Source: Coriaria nepalensis (taxonomy: Eukaryota > Streptophyta > Magnoliopsida > Cucurbitales > Coriariaceae). Taken from it: a stretch of 64,000 nucleotides of DNA. A program made the translations under genes and the position numbers. Below the pieces are notes generated by a model, which made no database searches, had not been told where the DNA came from, and worked only from the letters and a program-made list of their open reading frames with translations. Below, piece after piece: positions 12,622 to 25,906 of this stretch. The first letter of the stretch is position 1. Each line of letters begins with the position of its first letter. Where the stretch lies: assembly GCA_027186245.1 (NCBI GenBank), contig CP114498.1, positions 3,541,501 through 3,605,500 of the forward strand, read 5' to 3'.

Positions 12622-13266
12622 ATGATGAAAAATGATCACCATTTCCAGTCTCTCAGCATTTGCCAAAAGCTCTTCAACTTCATCATCAACACTCTCATGC
12701 CCAAAGGCCTCAAGCATGTAACATTAGGCCGAGGCCCAATTACTCAAGCCTCAGCGCAATCTCCATCAGATCAACCAATTACGACCCGGACCAAGCCCAA
12801 TGGAATTTCACCGGGCGATTCCGATTACACTATTCAGGTGGAGTTCAAACAAAATGATGATCTCGAGTATTGGACTCCCCTTCAAAGCCCAACTGATCCC
12901 AATATTCTGACCACGCAGCAGCCTAAAATGACGGCCCAACAAATCTACGTGAAAGCGGGAGAAGAGATAACGCCCATTTTGGCAGCGCCGGCCCAAACAG
13001 AAGGCCCAAAAAAGATTGCGACAATTAAAGCCCAACCTGAGGAAGAGAAGAGTAAGAAAAACAAAGGTAAAAACGTAGTGAGCGAGAAATTACCGCTGGA
13101 AACAGAAGGTGAAGCAAAACGAAAGCGTACGGCTGCTAGTTCTGGTCGGCACTTAAAGCTATTCGATGTCGTTTCGAATATAAATGAAAAATCAGATGCT
13201 TTTATCCGCAGAAGAAGGGAAGCTTTGAAAAGGCATACTAGTATGGAAAATAGGACTTCTTCGTAG
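12622..13266 (+). CDS. Uncharacterised plant protein, DUF761-like C-terminal motif
   Basis: A single-exon frame of 214 residues begins at the first ATG after a CT-rich leader. The N-terminus (about residues 1-35) is moderately hydrophobic with LSICQKLFNFIINTLMPKG. The middle is polar and low in complexity, rich in Pro, Gln and Thr. Basic stretches KSKKNKGK and KRKR follow. The C-terminal part reads NEKSDAFIRRRREALKR, which resembles the short xDxxADxFIxRFR motif of the plant DUF761 family. No catalytic domain is visible. The next gene, RRP4, begins 486 bp downstream on the same strand. I regard it as a real gene because of its length, its coding-like composition and the conserved-looking end. 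Its function is unknown, and the DUF761 link is inferred from the motif only. Confidence 0.65.
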   Translation: MMKNDHHFQSLSICQKLFNFIINTLMPKGLKHVTLGRGPITQASAQSPSDQPITTRTKPNGISPGDSDYTIQVEFKQNDDLEYWTPLQSPTDPNILTTQQPKMTAQQIYVKAGEEITPILAAPAQTEGPKKIATIKAQPEEEKSKKNKGKNVVSEKLPLETEGEAKRKRTAASSGRHLKLFDVVSNINEKSDAFIRRRREALKRHTSMENRTSS

Positions 13267-13412
13267 TATCAATTTGGGCTTTGTATATGGTGGGCTGAAA
13301 AGGAGGTGGAAGAAAGTAGTCCATTGGGCTTACCCCTGTTTTTGCAACCGAAAGGCCAGGCTAATGTATCAAAATTTGTACCTCCAAGTAATAAGAAAAC
13401 AACAATAATTGA

Positions 13413-13567
13413 TTGTTGGGCCTTTTCTCCTTTCTCAACAATTGATTTTATATTTATTTTTCAGTCTTTATGACCCACGAAAGTTCGAACCAATTATTAT
13501 GGGCTGGCCCAAATATATAAACAGGCTTTAGGCCTGCCTCGATTCTGAGGTGGGGTGTAGGGTTTTT
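13413..13567 (+). promoter_or_regulatory. RRP4 promoter with site II, TATA-like and telo-box elements
   Basis: Upstream of RRP4 are a TGGGCC near 13414, TGGGCT/GGCCCAAA at 13500-13513, an ATATATAAAC TATA-like stretch at 13513-13522, and TAGGGTTTTT at about 13558-13567. Site II (TGGGCC/T) plus a telo-box (AGGGTTT) is a known pairing in plant promoters of ribosomal-protein and RNA-processing genes, which fits an exosome subunit. That they work here is inferred. Confidence 0.6.
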
Positions 13568-13751
13568 CTTCTCCCTCCTTCATCACCGGCCTCTGAATCT
13601 GTGACCTACTGGAATTCCCGTGGGTTTAGATTAATTTAGGGTTCTTAATTCTCCATTTCTGAAAGATATTAAGAGAAGAAAATAATTCTCTATTCTTTAT
13701 CTTTACTGCGTCAATTCTTAGTACCGATTTCTTCCTATTTAATAAATTGAA

Positions 13752-15507
13752 ATGGTGAACGAGCTCAATGCGAGAGGGATACAGCTTTCTCTAAACCAAA
13801 CTCAGAAGGTCCGGCTCCATAGAGCTCTTGAAAAGCTCGAGGCTTCGTCTTCTAAGACCAACAGTAACGCCACTGTCTCAGTAGCTGATACCATTCCTGT
13901 AAACTACGAAGATGGCGTACTCAAGGGACATGGAACATCGGATTTCAACGGCGAAGTGGTGGCGACGGTTTGTGGAGTGGTCGAGCGAATCAACAAGCTT
14001 GTCTATGTCCGTGCTTTACGAGCCAGGTATTTCAAAATTTCCTTACTCTTCGATTTGCTTGAATGATAAAATGTTAAGTTTCCTTATAGTACTCTTCTGA
14101 TTTCAATAGCGACTTTCTTAAATGATTAATCGTAGGTATAAACCAGAGGTTGGAGATATTATAGTAGGGCGTGTTGTTGAGGTAACATAATAAATCCCCC
14201 AAACCCCCAATTTTTTGTTATTTCTCTTTTCCACCCCTTCAAATTCAATCTTGTTCAGGTTGCTCCAAAACGCTGGAGATTGGATATTAATTTTAGCCAA
14301 GATGCAGTTTTGATGCTTTCATCAATGAACTTGCCTGACGGTATTCAGGTATAAAAAACCAAATTTTTTTTCCAACATATGCTATCTTGCAGTAGTTATG
14401 ATGATATATGATTATGATCTATTAACATGGGTAAATATATCTTCGGAGAAGCCTGTAGTTTGATTAAATGTAGAAGCTTATAGTTAACTCATTTTTCTAG
14501 TCTTAACTTTTTGAATGGTGAATTATTAAGAAATATGTTTCTTCTTCGAATCAACTACATATATTAAATAATGCATGAGTTTGTCGTGGTCTCCTTTCTA
14601 AATGATCTTACTTAAAACTGCGAAATGATGGAGGAATAGCCTCTCTTTAAAGTAAATGAACAAAACCTGGGATATGTTAGGGATTTTTATTGTCTTTTCT
14701 CCTGAATAAATCTGTGATGATTTCTATTCTTTTGATTCACAGAGGCGAAGAACTGCAGTGGATGAGCTCAACATGCGTGCTATCTTCGAGGAAAATGATG
14801 TCGTTTGTGTAAGTCATCATATTTAATAAACATGTTTTTTTTTTCATTTTTTTAATAAACATGTTTTTTTCATTTGTTCAGGCTGAGGTTCGTGGTTTCC
14901 AACATGACGGGCTACATCTCCAAGCACGAAGTCAAAAATACGGAAAGGTATGTCTTAATCTTATTTTTTTTAAAATAAAAATTAAGAAACTCATGAAAAT
15001 TGCTAGCACTCTTTTCATATTTGTCATCTTAATTGACTTTTAATCATTATTTTGGAAATCCAGCTTGAAAGAGGTCAATTACTTTCAGTCCCACCATACC
15101 TAGTGAAAAGGCGAAAACAACATTTTCACCATTTAGACCAGTACGGGATTGACTTAATACTAGGTTGTAATGGATTTATCTGGGTGGGAGAGCATGTTGA
15201 ACCCAGAGATGACATGATAGTAGAAGATCAAAAGAGCACAGAATCAAACATAAACTCTCTTAATCTTGAAGAGCAAGAAAGATATTGCATGCCATTAGAG
15301 ACGAGGCAGAATGTATGCAGGGCTGCAAATGCTGTTAGGGTTTTGTATACATTAGGGTTTGTTATTACTGTTGAAGTGGTTATGGAGACTGTTGAGTTGA
15401 GTAGATCCCTGAATCTTGATATACATGAAATGCTCGGGTCAGAATTCTTTGTTCTAATAGCAGAGAGCGAGGCTGAACGCAGAAGTTTGACGAAAAAAAA
15501 AGGATAA
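13752..15507 (+). CDS. RRP4: Exosome complex component RRP4
   Basis: RRP4 is a cap subunit of the RNA exosome, which holds RNA at the entry of the barrel for 3'-5' decay and processing of rRNA and other RNAs in nucleus and cytoplasm. Six exons fit: 13752-14026, 14136-14181, 14259-14348, 14743-14808, 14882-14947 and 15064-15507, all with GT-AG introns and consistent phase, giving 328 residues. The N-terminal region carries GVVERINKLVYVRAL. The S1 RNA-binding domain begins around KPEVGDIIVGRVVEV, and the KH-like domain has the typical LGCNGFIWVG. The length matches plant RRP4 (about 320-330). The ATG chosen gives the usual start of the family. It converges with ABP1, whose coding end is 559 bp away. 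Confidence 0.93.
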
Positions 15508-16065
15508 TCAGTTTACAGCTTTTTGAATTGGATGAGCTCTATAGAAGTATATTTGTCTCAGAAGTATAATTGTTTTGTACCAGATTGTAATTGATATTAT
15601 CAATATTCAATCAGGAAAAGATTTCTTCAGATGTTAACCTAATTTTCACCCTTTTTTGTTGGATGTATAATTGAAAGAACGATAGGAACATTTAGTTGAA
15701 ATTCCATTTCTGGTAGTAATATTTTCCATTTCTGGTAGTAATATCTATGGCCATGCTATTACCAACTCATCTCTTTCAATGAACAAAATTCAGATTTGTT
15801 CTCAAATTTTACATCCTAACCTAAAATTTGAAACCCAATGCCAATGCCAAACTGTAAAAATATCCATTTCACTGGTCATTACAGCTCCTTTCACATAATC
15901 CTCATATTAATATGAAACAAGAAATTGGAATTAAACTCGACACCCAAATAAACCCCGAGTACATTTCCATATTCCATATCTTTGTAGCCCAGGCAAAAGG
16001 TAAACGTAGTACTTCTACAAGCATGAAAATGTAACAAAAAGGGCTCTCTAAGTTTGATCTAGAGT

Positions 16066-17649
<1,584 letters not shown>

Positions 17650-18258
17650 CGTTATAGCTCTGATGGGAGAAGAGAAACTTCTCCACCCCTTTTTTGCCTA
17701 CTTAACTACAATAGCCGACATGTAGTCGCGTTTACTGTCTCATCTATAGGTGCCGATGTGTCGTTATTAAAATCTCGTTACTATTTAATTTGCTGTTTTT
17801 AAAATCCAATAAAAACTTGCCATGTGGATAACAAGCATGTCATAATATATTAATATAAAAGGTTAATTACACTTGTGCGGTCAAAATTTGAAAATTTTAA
17901 TATGATAATATTTTAGTACATCATCGTAAATATTATGACATATATCCATCTGAATTTTTAATAATACCGTATCTGCGATTATAAGCGCCGTAGATAAAGG
18001 TAAGATAGTATCATGTCTCAACAGCTACATTATGCTAAATCTCCAGTAATTTGATACTTAGAGATGAATCTATCTACATTCTTAATCATCTTTTGTATAC
18101 ATACATTTTCGCTAAATATATCTTCATCTTGATTCTTACTTCTTGGTAGAGATTTTCTGCATCAAATACTGTGAATAGTCGGTGTCTTGGTTTAAACTAG
18201 AAAAGGTCCCTCCTGATTTTCTAACAGAAAATGGCCACTGCACTTTAACTGATCTCTT
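17650..18258. other. Intergenic DNA between ABP1 and the membrane-protein gene
   Basis: This holds the upstream region of ABP1 and the 3' flank of the next minus-strand gene. I see no further gene. No clear TATA box could be tied to ABP1. Confidence 0.5.
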
Positions 18259-19432
18259 CTATTCTGTTTTCTGTAACCATCCAAGCTGTGGAGAAGAAGA
18301 AGAAGAAGACAGTGAGCTAAAAACACATTGAAAAGAAAATTCAAAAACAAAGAAGAAGAGAAAACATATATATACACCTTCCAGGCATACATGGCGAAGA
18401 AGGTGACTGTATCAGCAGTCCAGACAAGTGCAAATGACTTCCAAAAAAATGGGATTATAATGTTAAGTAATGGGATGAGAAGAAACAGATAGTTTAGAGC
18501 TTCTTTCTCATTCTTCATGCAATCCCGGGCCCGCAGAGACGGAATTGCTTCAGAAAGATCACAAACAACATCAGATCGGTTATAGACAACTAGTCCAATA
18601 CATTCTGTCTCATATCACGTTGTAAATACAATTATTCTTGATAATTTAAATAAAAATGGCATGAACTTACTAAGCATCCAAATGGACCACATTCCCATTA
18701 ATCTCCAAATGTCGGGTTCGTTCGACGGGAAAATAAGGTTGAAAGACAGAGCTCCTCCTAAGATCATGGAGGCATATGCTTGTACCTCAAAAACTGTATA
18801 CAGCGCAGTTCCTGGAACCGCCGGGTTTTTGGTAGAAGTAGATGCTCTTGGTGCAAATGTTGCTGCTGTTTTTTGAACAACCTGGTTTTATATAATAACA
18901 TACAATTAGGCAACTCATTTGATGTACAAAAACTAGAAAAGAATCTTGTAAGAGCAAAACTGGAGTTTCCAAACAGGGTAATTTGAAAATAGGATTTAAT
19001 CCTAATAAATTAGTTTGCTACACATGGTTCCAACAAATCTAATCACATTAATTCAGAGAATAGTATACTTCAAAAATTTAAAGAAACCCAGAAATAAAAT
19101 AAAGTGGGTATTCATAAAATTCACAAAAAAGGTAAGAACTTGAGGCGATGAAAAAAATGAAATAAAATAAATCAAACCTTTTTGAGGTCCTTGTCAAGAG
19201 CAGAAGGGAAGGGGGTGGAGCTGCCTGCTGAATTGAACTGTTGTTGTTCTGGAGCGGCTGGTTTTAGGTCCTGGTCGTCAATAATTTGTGTGTTTAAGTC
19301 ATTGGAATTGGAGTATAATTTGTTGGATCTTGTGTTGGGTAATGAAATGAAGCTAGTACTAATGATTGAAGGGGTAAGACTGGCTGAGTTTGGAATGTGG
19401 CAATAGTTACAGGTTGGGATCAATGTGTTCAT
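18259..19432 (-). CDS. Plastid-type transmembrane protein of unknown function
   Basis: Four exons on the minus strand fit: 19432-19178, 18881-18671, 18547-18378 and 18285-18259, giving 220 residues. Phases agree and introns are GT-AG. The first about 65 residues are rich in Ser, Thr and Asn and poor in acidic residues, like a chloroplast transit peptide. After a polar stretch come four hydrophobic segments: ASMILGGALSFNLIF, IWRLMGMWSIWML, YLFLLIPLLNIIIPFF, and a last one around TVTFFAMYAWKLGWL. The phrase SLRARDCMKNEKEALNYL between segments is striking and looks conserved. I recognise it as a small plant membrane-protein family without being able to name a function. Thylakoid or envelope location is inferred. 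Confidence 0.75.
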
Positions 19433-19629
19433 TGTTTTTCTTTTTATTTTTAGGACAAAACAACTTGGAACTGATGTGAGTTCTGGTTTAAGAATTCCAG
19501 ATGCTCGGAATGAGCGGAGATAAGGTTTGTGAGGTAGGACTCAAATTCATGGGTCTCTGACTCGGAAAAAAAACTGTACAGATATTAAAACATGAATAGA
19601 TATTAAAAGTTTAGCTACCTAAACGAATG

Positions 19630-19711
19630 GTCGATATGTCCGAGTGGTTAAGGAGACAGACTTGAAATCTGTTGGGCTTCGCCCGCGCAGGTTCGAACCC
19701 TGCTGTCGACG
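19630..19711 (+). tRNA. tRNA-Ser (anticodon UGA)
   Basis: An 82-nt cloverleaf with a long variable arm of the class II type. The acceptor stem pairs GTCGATA with TGTCGAC (one G-T), followed by discriminator G at 19711. The anticodon loop CTTGAAA holds TGA at 19663-19665. The B box GGTTCGAACCC is at 19690-19700, and a T-run typical of Pol III termination follows. CCA is not encoded, as usual for nuclear tRNA genes. Confidence 0.96.
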
Positions 19712-21468
19712 TCTTCTTTTATTTTATTTTTCTTTGAATTTATTAGGTATTATTAGTTTTTAAATAATACGGAATCTGAAATTGTAAATTACAGAAATTA
19801 ATTAACCTATAGTACGTACATATATGTTATATTATATATATATATAGTACAATAATTCTACTTTAATATATGAATTATATATATATTACTAGTTATCTAA
19901 TCCAAAGTATGAATATGATATTTTTATAAATAATATGAAAAAATAGTAAAATTATATCGAAATTAATAAATTTATTATTTTTTTTTAGTTTAAAAACTTT
20001 CCAAATTCTTATATGATGTTAAGAATTTTATCAATATAATTTTAATTTTAATTTTTTACCAAGTAATATAATATTAAAAATATTAAATTTGTATGAAGAG
20101 ATAAAAGTCAAAATATGAAATCATAATATATATGAGAGAACCGAAGGTTAAAAGTGAGATGAGAAGTAATTACTTATTTATATATATTTTGTTGTATTAA
20201 TAAGAAAAAAATAATAATATAAAAAATATTTCATAAATTTTTTTCCATTTAACATTATATTTTATGTCTTGAATTTTCAAATTTAAATTTATTTATCTAA
20301 GATTATAATCTTATGAAAAAAAAATTATAATAAGATTATAATAATTATAAAAAATAATAAAATTTAATTAAAATATTATATTTCTTATAAAATAAAAATA
20401 TTTTTTAAAATTTATGATAAAATTATTCCGTGTGATATATAGTAGAAAGTAAAAAAAAAAAAAAAATACATACATAATATAATTATATGCTAAAAATCAA
20501 TTTTTATTATATATAAGCACGATAGGCCTGTAATCCATATTTATTTAAGGAGAGAGTGAGATTCTGATATGTGAATCATAAAAGTGGTCTGAAAAAACAA
20601 AAAAAAAAAAAAACAAAAATTTATGTTCAAAAAGTGGCGAAATAGGAGAAAAGAGGCAAAGATTTTGCTGTCAAATTAGAATAGAAAAGGATGAGATATT
20701 ATTGTTTTTATCTTATGGACATTATAATTAGGACCTAATCATCATCATGCAAGCAACCATATTATGATCTTCTTTTCTTATTTACCTAATCTTCCATTAT
20801 TCAAACCAAAACTCTCTTTGTCTAACAACATTAATATCTGTCTTTGTCTTTATAATAAATATAGTAGTACCTTATCACTCTTGATCTTAAATTAATATAA
20901 TTTAATTACGTTTTAACATTTATAATGTATATTGTGGAAGGGTTTAAGTACCATATTAAATATTATTATTATATGTTATATTATGATATTAATTATAATT
21001 ATAATAAGATATATCCTTATCATATTTTTTATCAAGTATTTATTTTAAATTAATATAATGATTCAATGTATATATATATACAATTTATCAAAAAAATTAA
21101 ACGTTGAGGAAAAAAGGTATTTATTACGTAAGAAAGGGGGGAAAGGTTCTTCTTTGAATTAAAAATTAATATAAATTCTATTTTAAATAGTCAATTATCA
21201 TTACATTTCCCTAAAGTCCAATAAACAACCGTACAAAACTCATTTTGTTGCTGGGAGCAGTTGGCTATGTTTCCTCACACAAAACAACGGCCTAGTCTCA
21301 GTCAACTCGATAATGACTGCCACGTGTCACCATCCCCCAATTTCGTAGAAGATTCCGAACTCCCCCGCCCGTTTTCCTTAATCCATGAAAGCTGCAACTG
21401 GTTAATACTTAAGTAATTAATTAGCCGCTTAAGTAAACCAATCGTTTTTCCTTCTCTTTTTCTTCTTC

Positions 21469-21500
<32 letters not shown>

Positions 21501-21629
21501 TATATAGTCATTTTCTCTTCCCACAATTCTTTCATGCCTAACAAACAAGGCTGAGTTGAAAACCGCTCTGCAACTTTCACACACTCTCTCTCTCCCTCTC
21601 TCTTTCTAATTTACTTGCCTACTACAATA
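19712..21629. other. Very AT-rich intergenic DNA
   Basis: Mostly A/T runs and TATA-type simple sequence (for example 19830-19890 and 21060-21080). An (ATT)n-(TA)n microsatellite at 21463-21506 and CT-rich leader sequence just before 21630 probably belong to the upstream and 5' UTR region of the next gene. Confidence 0.55.
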
Positions 21630-24600
21630 ATGCTCAAAATATTCAACAGAAGCCTTCGCCGCCTCTACTCTCGTCTCCGGCGATCAGTCAGCCGGAAATC
21701 TAAGCCAACAGTTGTTATCAGGACGCTTGGAAAAACTAGCTCTAAATCTGAGAATGGAATAAAAAACGAAGCGTACGTCAACGGTTCGGCTGCGGTTCAT
21801 CCAAACTGTCAGTTAGACGGATTGAAAAGAACGGATAAAAATGTACGGATTGCGACGTTCAACGCTGCTCTGTTTTCTATGGCTCCTGCGGTGCCGTTTA
21901 CTGAAAACTCGGCGAGTTTTGGTGACGAAAATGAAAAGGTAGGTGTTAATTTACGAGCCAAGTCCTTGAACGGTAGACCGAAAGGCATTCTCAAGCAATC
22001 TCCTCTTCATCCGAATTCCATGAGAGCGACGGAGAATCTCTCCTCGAAGCAGCAGAAATTTTCGAAATCTAGACTGAGAGTGTCGATTAATTTGCCTGAT
22101 AATGAGATTTCGTTGCTGAAAAGTCGGCAGTTGAGCTTTTCCGAGTACGAAAAGAGAGATGATCCCTCCTCTCCTTCTTCATCTTCTTTAGACGATACTG
22201 TAACGAGAATTCTTAGAGGGAAAGCTCCTCTGAGATCCGCTATCAGCTTCAATTCGAATACGGAAAACAGTGGGAAAAGCGAGAAGTATCGCTGCAGTAG
22301 AACACTGCTTGAAGTTCTGAGAGAATTAGACGCTGATATACTGGCCTTGCAAGATGTGAAGGCAGAAGAAGAGAAAGCCATGAAACCTCTCTCTGATTTA
22401 GCTGCTGCTTTGGGGATGAATTACGTTTTCGCTGAAAGCTGGGCGCCGGAATACGGCAACGCCGTTTTGTCCAAGTGGCCGATTAAGCGGTGGAGAGTTC
22501 AGAAGATCTTCGATGACACCGATTTCAGGTCAGTATTATCCTATTCTCTTTATCGAGAAGAAACAAAAGATAAAAAAACAAGCATATGATTAATTTGATC
22601 TGGAAAACTACTAGTCCTCTGCCTTTATGCTGCTTTTTCTTTTTTCTTTTTTTCAATTAAAAATTCAAATGCTTTTTATCCTTTGACAAATAAATGAGTT
22701 AACATTACGGGACCCAACTGTTTCAAACAAAAATGGAAAGCTAACTTCTCCTAGTGTCGCCTTTTGCTACCTTTTGCTGCGTAAAAGCCATCACTCATTC
22801 ACAACTTCTGTAAAAAACTTGCATCATTGTAGAGTAATTATAGCACTAAAAAATGAAATGATCTATAGAACTCGTTGGGTAACATTTAGAAAGGATTCGG
22901 ACAGATGGAATAAAGAATATCAATTATTGATAAGTCCCCTCCCCAGATTCCTCTCTAGCCTGTTTTTTAGGCTGCTTTTTATTTATTAAAAAGAAAAAAG
23001 AGAAAAAGAAAAAGAAAACAGTTGGGCTATCAAAAATGTCAGTCACCAGCTGGATTAGGATAGAAGACTGAGGACTCCATCACTCTCAGTGGGGGCTTTT
23101 ATTCATGATTTTTCAATATTATCTCGTCTTGGTTTTCTCTCTCCATGTATACATATCTGAAAAAAAAATGAATGTAAGAAAAAGAAAAATAAGGAGTTAT
23201 ATTGTGTGGAGTTGCTATCCTGGAAGAGTTTCAGAATATGACAAATTTCTAATCTGTTATCAATGACTGTATACCTTGGACTTCGTTAATTTGAGCAGAA
23301 AACGTAACGGTCCAGAAGCCTTAGTAAAAGGTACATAAAAATTAATTAGTGGTTGGTGAGTTTGCACATTGGCATTACTTCAATCTAGCTGTATGGTGTA
23401 TAGTTGTTATTTGTTTATTAGTACTTGGATAGTTGGGATCTCTGTGGGCTACTTCTGTAGCATAGCATACTTAACCTTGCCGCTTTCCCTTTAGGGCTTA
23501 ATCCCTACCCCAGTACCTTTTCCTTGTTTTTTTTTAGTCGGGGACTTAAAATATACGAAAAGGTAATTAAGCAATATCTGCCGCATCAAACTTAGATATT
23601 ATTAAGATTTACCCCCTAAACTTTTTATAATAAAAAAAAACAAAAAAACAACCCCTTCAAACTTTAATGAAATTAGAAACTACCCCATCTTTTCATATTT
23701 TATAATCAAAATGTGCACGTAGAATGTTGATTCAGCTCAAAGATTTTATGATATCAAAAATTTTGGTTATTTAATTTTGACCCCATATTCAATTTATTTA
23801 AATATTTTTACCCCTAAGTTATTTTACTAATTTCTTTTGACATTATAATCTTCTTTATTTCCAATCTGCTGTCTGTCATTTGAAGCCCCTAGTTGCCATC
23901 GTAAAAAATAACGAACTCAACTTTTTAAACATTTTAAATCTTTGAGTTAACAGCAACATGTCCAATCAAATATTCCACTTTAACATTTTAATAATAAAAA
24001 TATCCAAGGAGGTGAAATTCTAGTTTCATGAAAGTTTTAACTGGTTTAATCTTGTTTTAAAAGTTTAGGAGGTAATTCTAATATTATTTAAGTTTAAGGG
24101 GGCCAGATCATTTTTAACCCCTAATATATGTTATAATACATTTGATTGGTATATCAAAATTTTCATATAAAATATAGAACGAGGTATTCTTGGGTTCTAG
24201 CTAGTGGGAAGCTTAATTTATTCTTTTATATATGTACTGATATCAACTATTAAATAGTACCTTTTTTTTTTTTAATATCATTAGGAACGTATTAAAAGTG
24301 ACAGTAGATGTTCCAGAAGCAGGGGAAGTGAACTTTCACTGCACCCATCTGGATCATCTGGATGAGAATTGGAGGATGAAGCAAATAAACGCTATAATCC
24401 AATCTAGCAATGAACCCCATATCCTCTTGGGAGGACTCAATTCTCTTGACGAAACAGACTACTCCCAAGAAAGGTGGGCGGATATTGTAAAGGTAGGTAA
24501 AAAATTATTTCTCCCAACATATAAATAATTCATCTTTCACTATCAATTCCATGAATTCATTCATTAATTCCATTCAGTACTATGAAGAGATGGGGAAACC

Positions 24601-25083
24601 AACCCCAAAACTTGAAGTGATGAAGTTTTTGAAGACCAAGCAATATACAGATGCCAAGGACTTTGCCGGAGAATGCGAATCTGTTGTCGTGATCGCCAAA
24701 GGCCAAAGTACATACTATTAATTTTTATATGATATATAACAAGTCAAGTAGAAGCATGATACATGATATTTGTTAAGATTCAAAATTCGGTTTAAATTAC
24801 AGGCGTTCAAGGGACGTGCAAATACGGAACAAGGGTGGATTACATATTGACATCTCCTAATTCACCCTACAAATTTGTACCTGGGACCTACTCTGTTTGT
24901 TCATCCAAAGGAACTTCCGATCATCACATAGTCAAAGTTGACTTGACCAGAAATGATCACTATACTGGTACTAATACTGCTCAACATAATTTCTCCAGAT
25001 CAAAGCAGAGATCAAGAAAACAGAAAGTCGTACACATTACGAACTCTTCTCCATCTCAATTTATATGGAAAATACAGGCCTGA
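21630..25083 (+). CDS. Endonuclease/exonuclease/phosphatase (DNase I-like) family protein
   Basis: Four exons fit: 21630-22528, 24285-24492, 24578-24707 and 24803-25083, giving 505 residues with GT-AG introns. The start is the ATG at 21630, just after a CT-rich leader. The N-terminus is very basic (LRRLYSRLRRS), followed by a Ser-rich, probably disordered region. The EEP fold is marked by IATFNAALF near residue 75, ILALQDVKAEE, YGNAVLSKWP, FHCTHLDHL, ILLGGLNSLDE and SDHHIVKVD. The usual metal-binding Glu of LQE is Asp here, and the usual GDFN is GGLN, while the SDH motif is kept. Related plant proteins appear to share this pattern, so substrate and activity are uncertain. Intron 1 (1756 bp) contains a fold-back element. 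Confidence 0.88.
23560..24122. mobile_element. Fold-back (MITE-like) element in intron 1 of the EEP gene
   Basis: The left arm (about 23560-23692) and right arm (about 24005-24120) are imperfect inverted copies of over 100 bp. Left CCCCCTAAACTTTTT matches the complement of AAAAGTTTAGGAGG on the right, and left CAAACTTTAATGAAATTAG matches the complement of CTAGTTTCATGAAAGTTTT. The loop between them is about 310 bp. No coding capacity is visible. A target duplication was not identified. Confidence 0.75.
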
Positions 25084-25738
25084 TCAAGATAAAGAAAATC
25101 ACAGATTACATATTGTGGTTTTTAAGTTGATTTCTTATTATTTATAAAGGTTTTTTTTTTTTTTTGTAAATAATAAATTTGATTTTTTTTGAAGGAATTT
25201 TTATTTAATGTCTAATTTAATCTGTAACATGATTCGTGTGCGGTTTCTATAAACAATTGAAATTAGAGTTGGAATAAAATATATTTTATAATGATTTTGG
25301 GTTGAATTGAAATTTAATGATTGAACGTTTCCCTATTATTATTATTATTTATGGCCAGAGGTCGAAATTGAATTTTACAAAACTTGTATAAGGTCGTCAT
25401 CCTGCGGTCTCTGTTTATCTTCTTCTAATACTCGGTTTTTGATCTTTTTCTCACTCTTTCTGGATCGGTATCGACAGGCTTCGTTCTGATCTGATGATTT
25501 CCTTCTTCTTCTTCGCCGTAAGCAGCAGCAGAAGCTTGCACGATCTGGGGTGCTTCGTTTCTCTCCATACTCATCACAAACCTTCCGTTATCCTTCACCT
25601 TAGAGAGATCGAATCTCGACCGTCCATTCATACTAAGCGTAGTTAAAATTGCGGGAACTCTGTGACGCTTTCTATGTCTTTCTTCCTCCTTCTCCGTTCT
25701 TCACTCGCCGTCATTCTACTTGACGATCTTGTCAAAAG
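25084..25738. other. Intergenic DNA with one short unassigned minus-strand frame
   Basis: A 68-codon frame (25631-25425 minus) is polar and rich in Glu and Arg, with no recognised motif. It might be a fragment of a gene cut by the neighbouring copia element, but this cannot be shown. Confidence 0.4.
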
Positions 25739-25906
25739 TGTTGAAGAGAGAGAAAACTCATTTTCGTATATTATTAAAATGAGATTGATTACAGCTTTAA
25801 ATACTAGCTTTAAGGGTTTAACTAATGCTGATGCTAAATTGATCTAACTGTAGCTAACTAACAGTACAAACTATCAACTAATGAACTAGTTTTAATATCT
25901 TTAACA
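25739..25906 (-). repeat. Copia 3' LTR
   Basis: On the minus strand the segment starts TGTTAAAG and ends CTTCAACA, so it has matching TGTT/AACA ends. It is preceded by the polypurine tract AGCTTGAGGGGA at 25918-25907, where plus-strand synthesis starts in LTR elements. Length is 168 bp. Coding for copia reverse transcriptase/RNase H lies just upstream on the same strand. Confidence 0.85.

Noticed and set aside
25425..25631. Minus-strand gene fragment
   Set aside because: The frame is short and polar with no motif; it may be chance coding next to the copia LTR.
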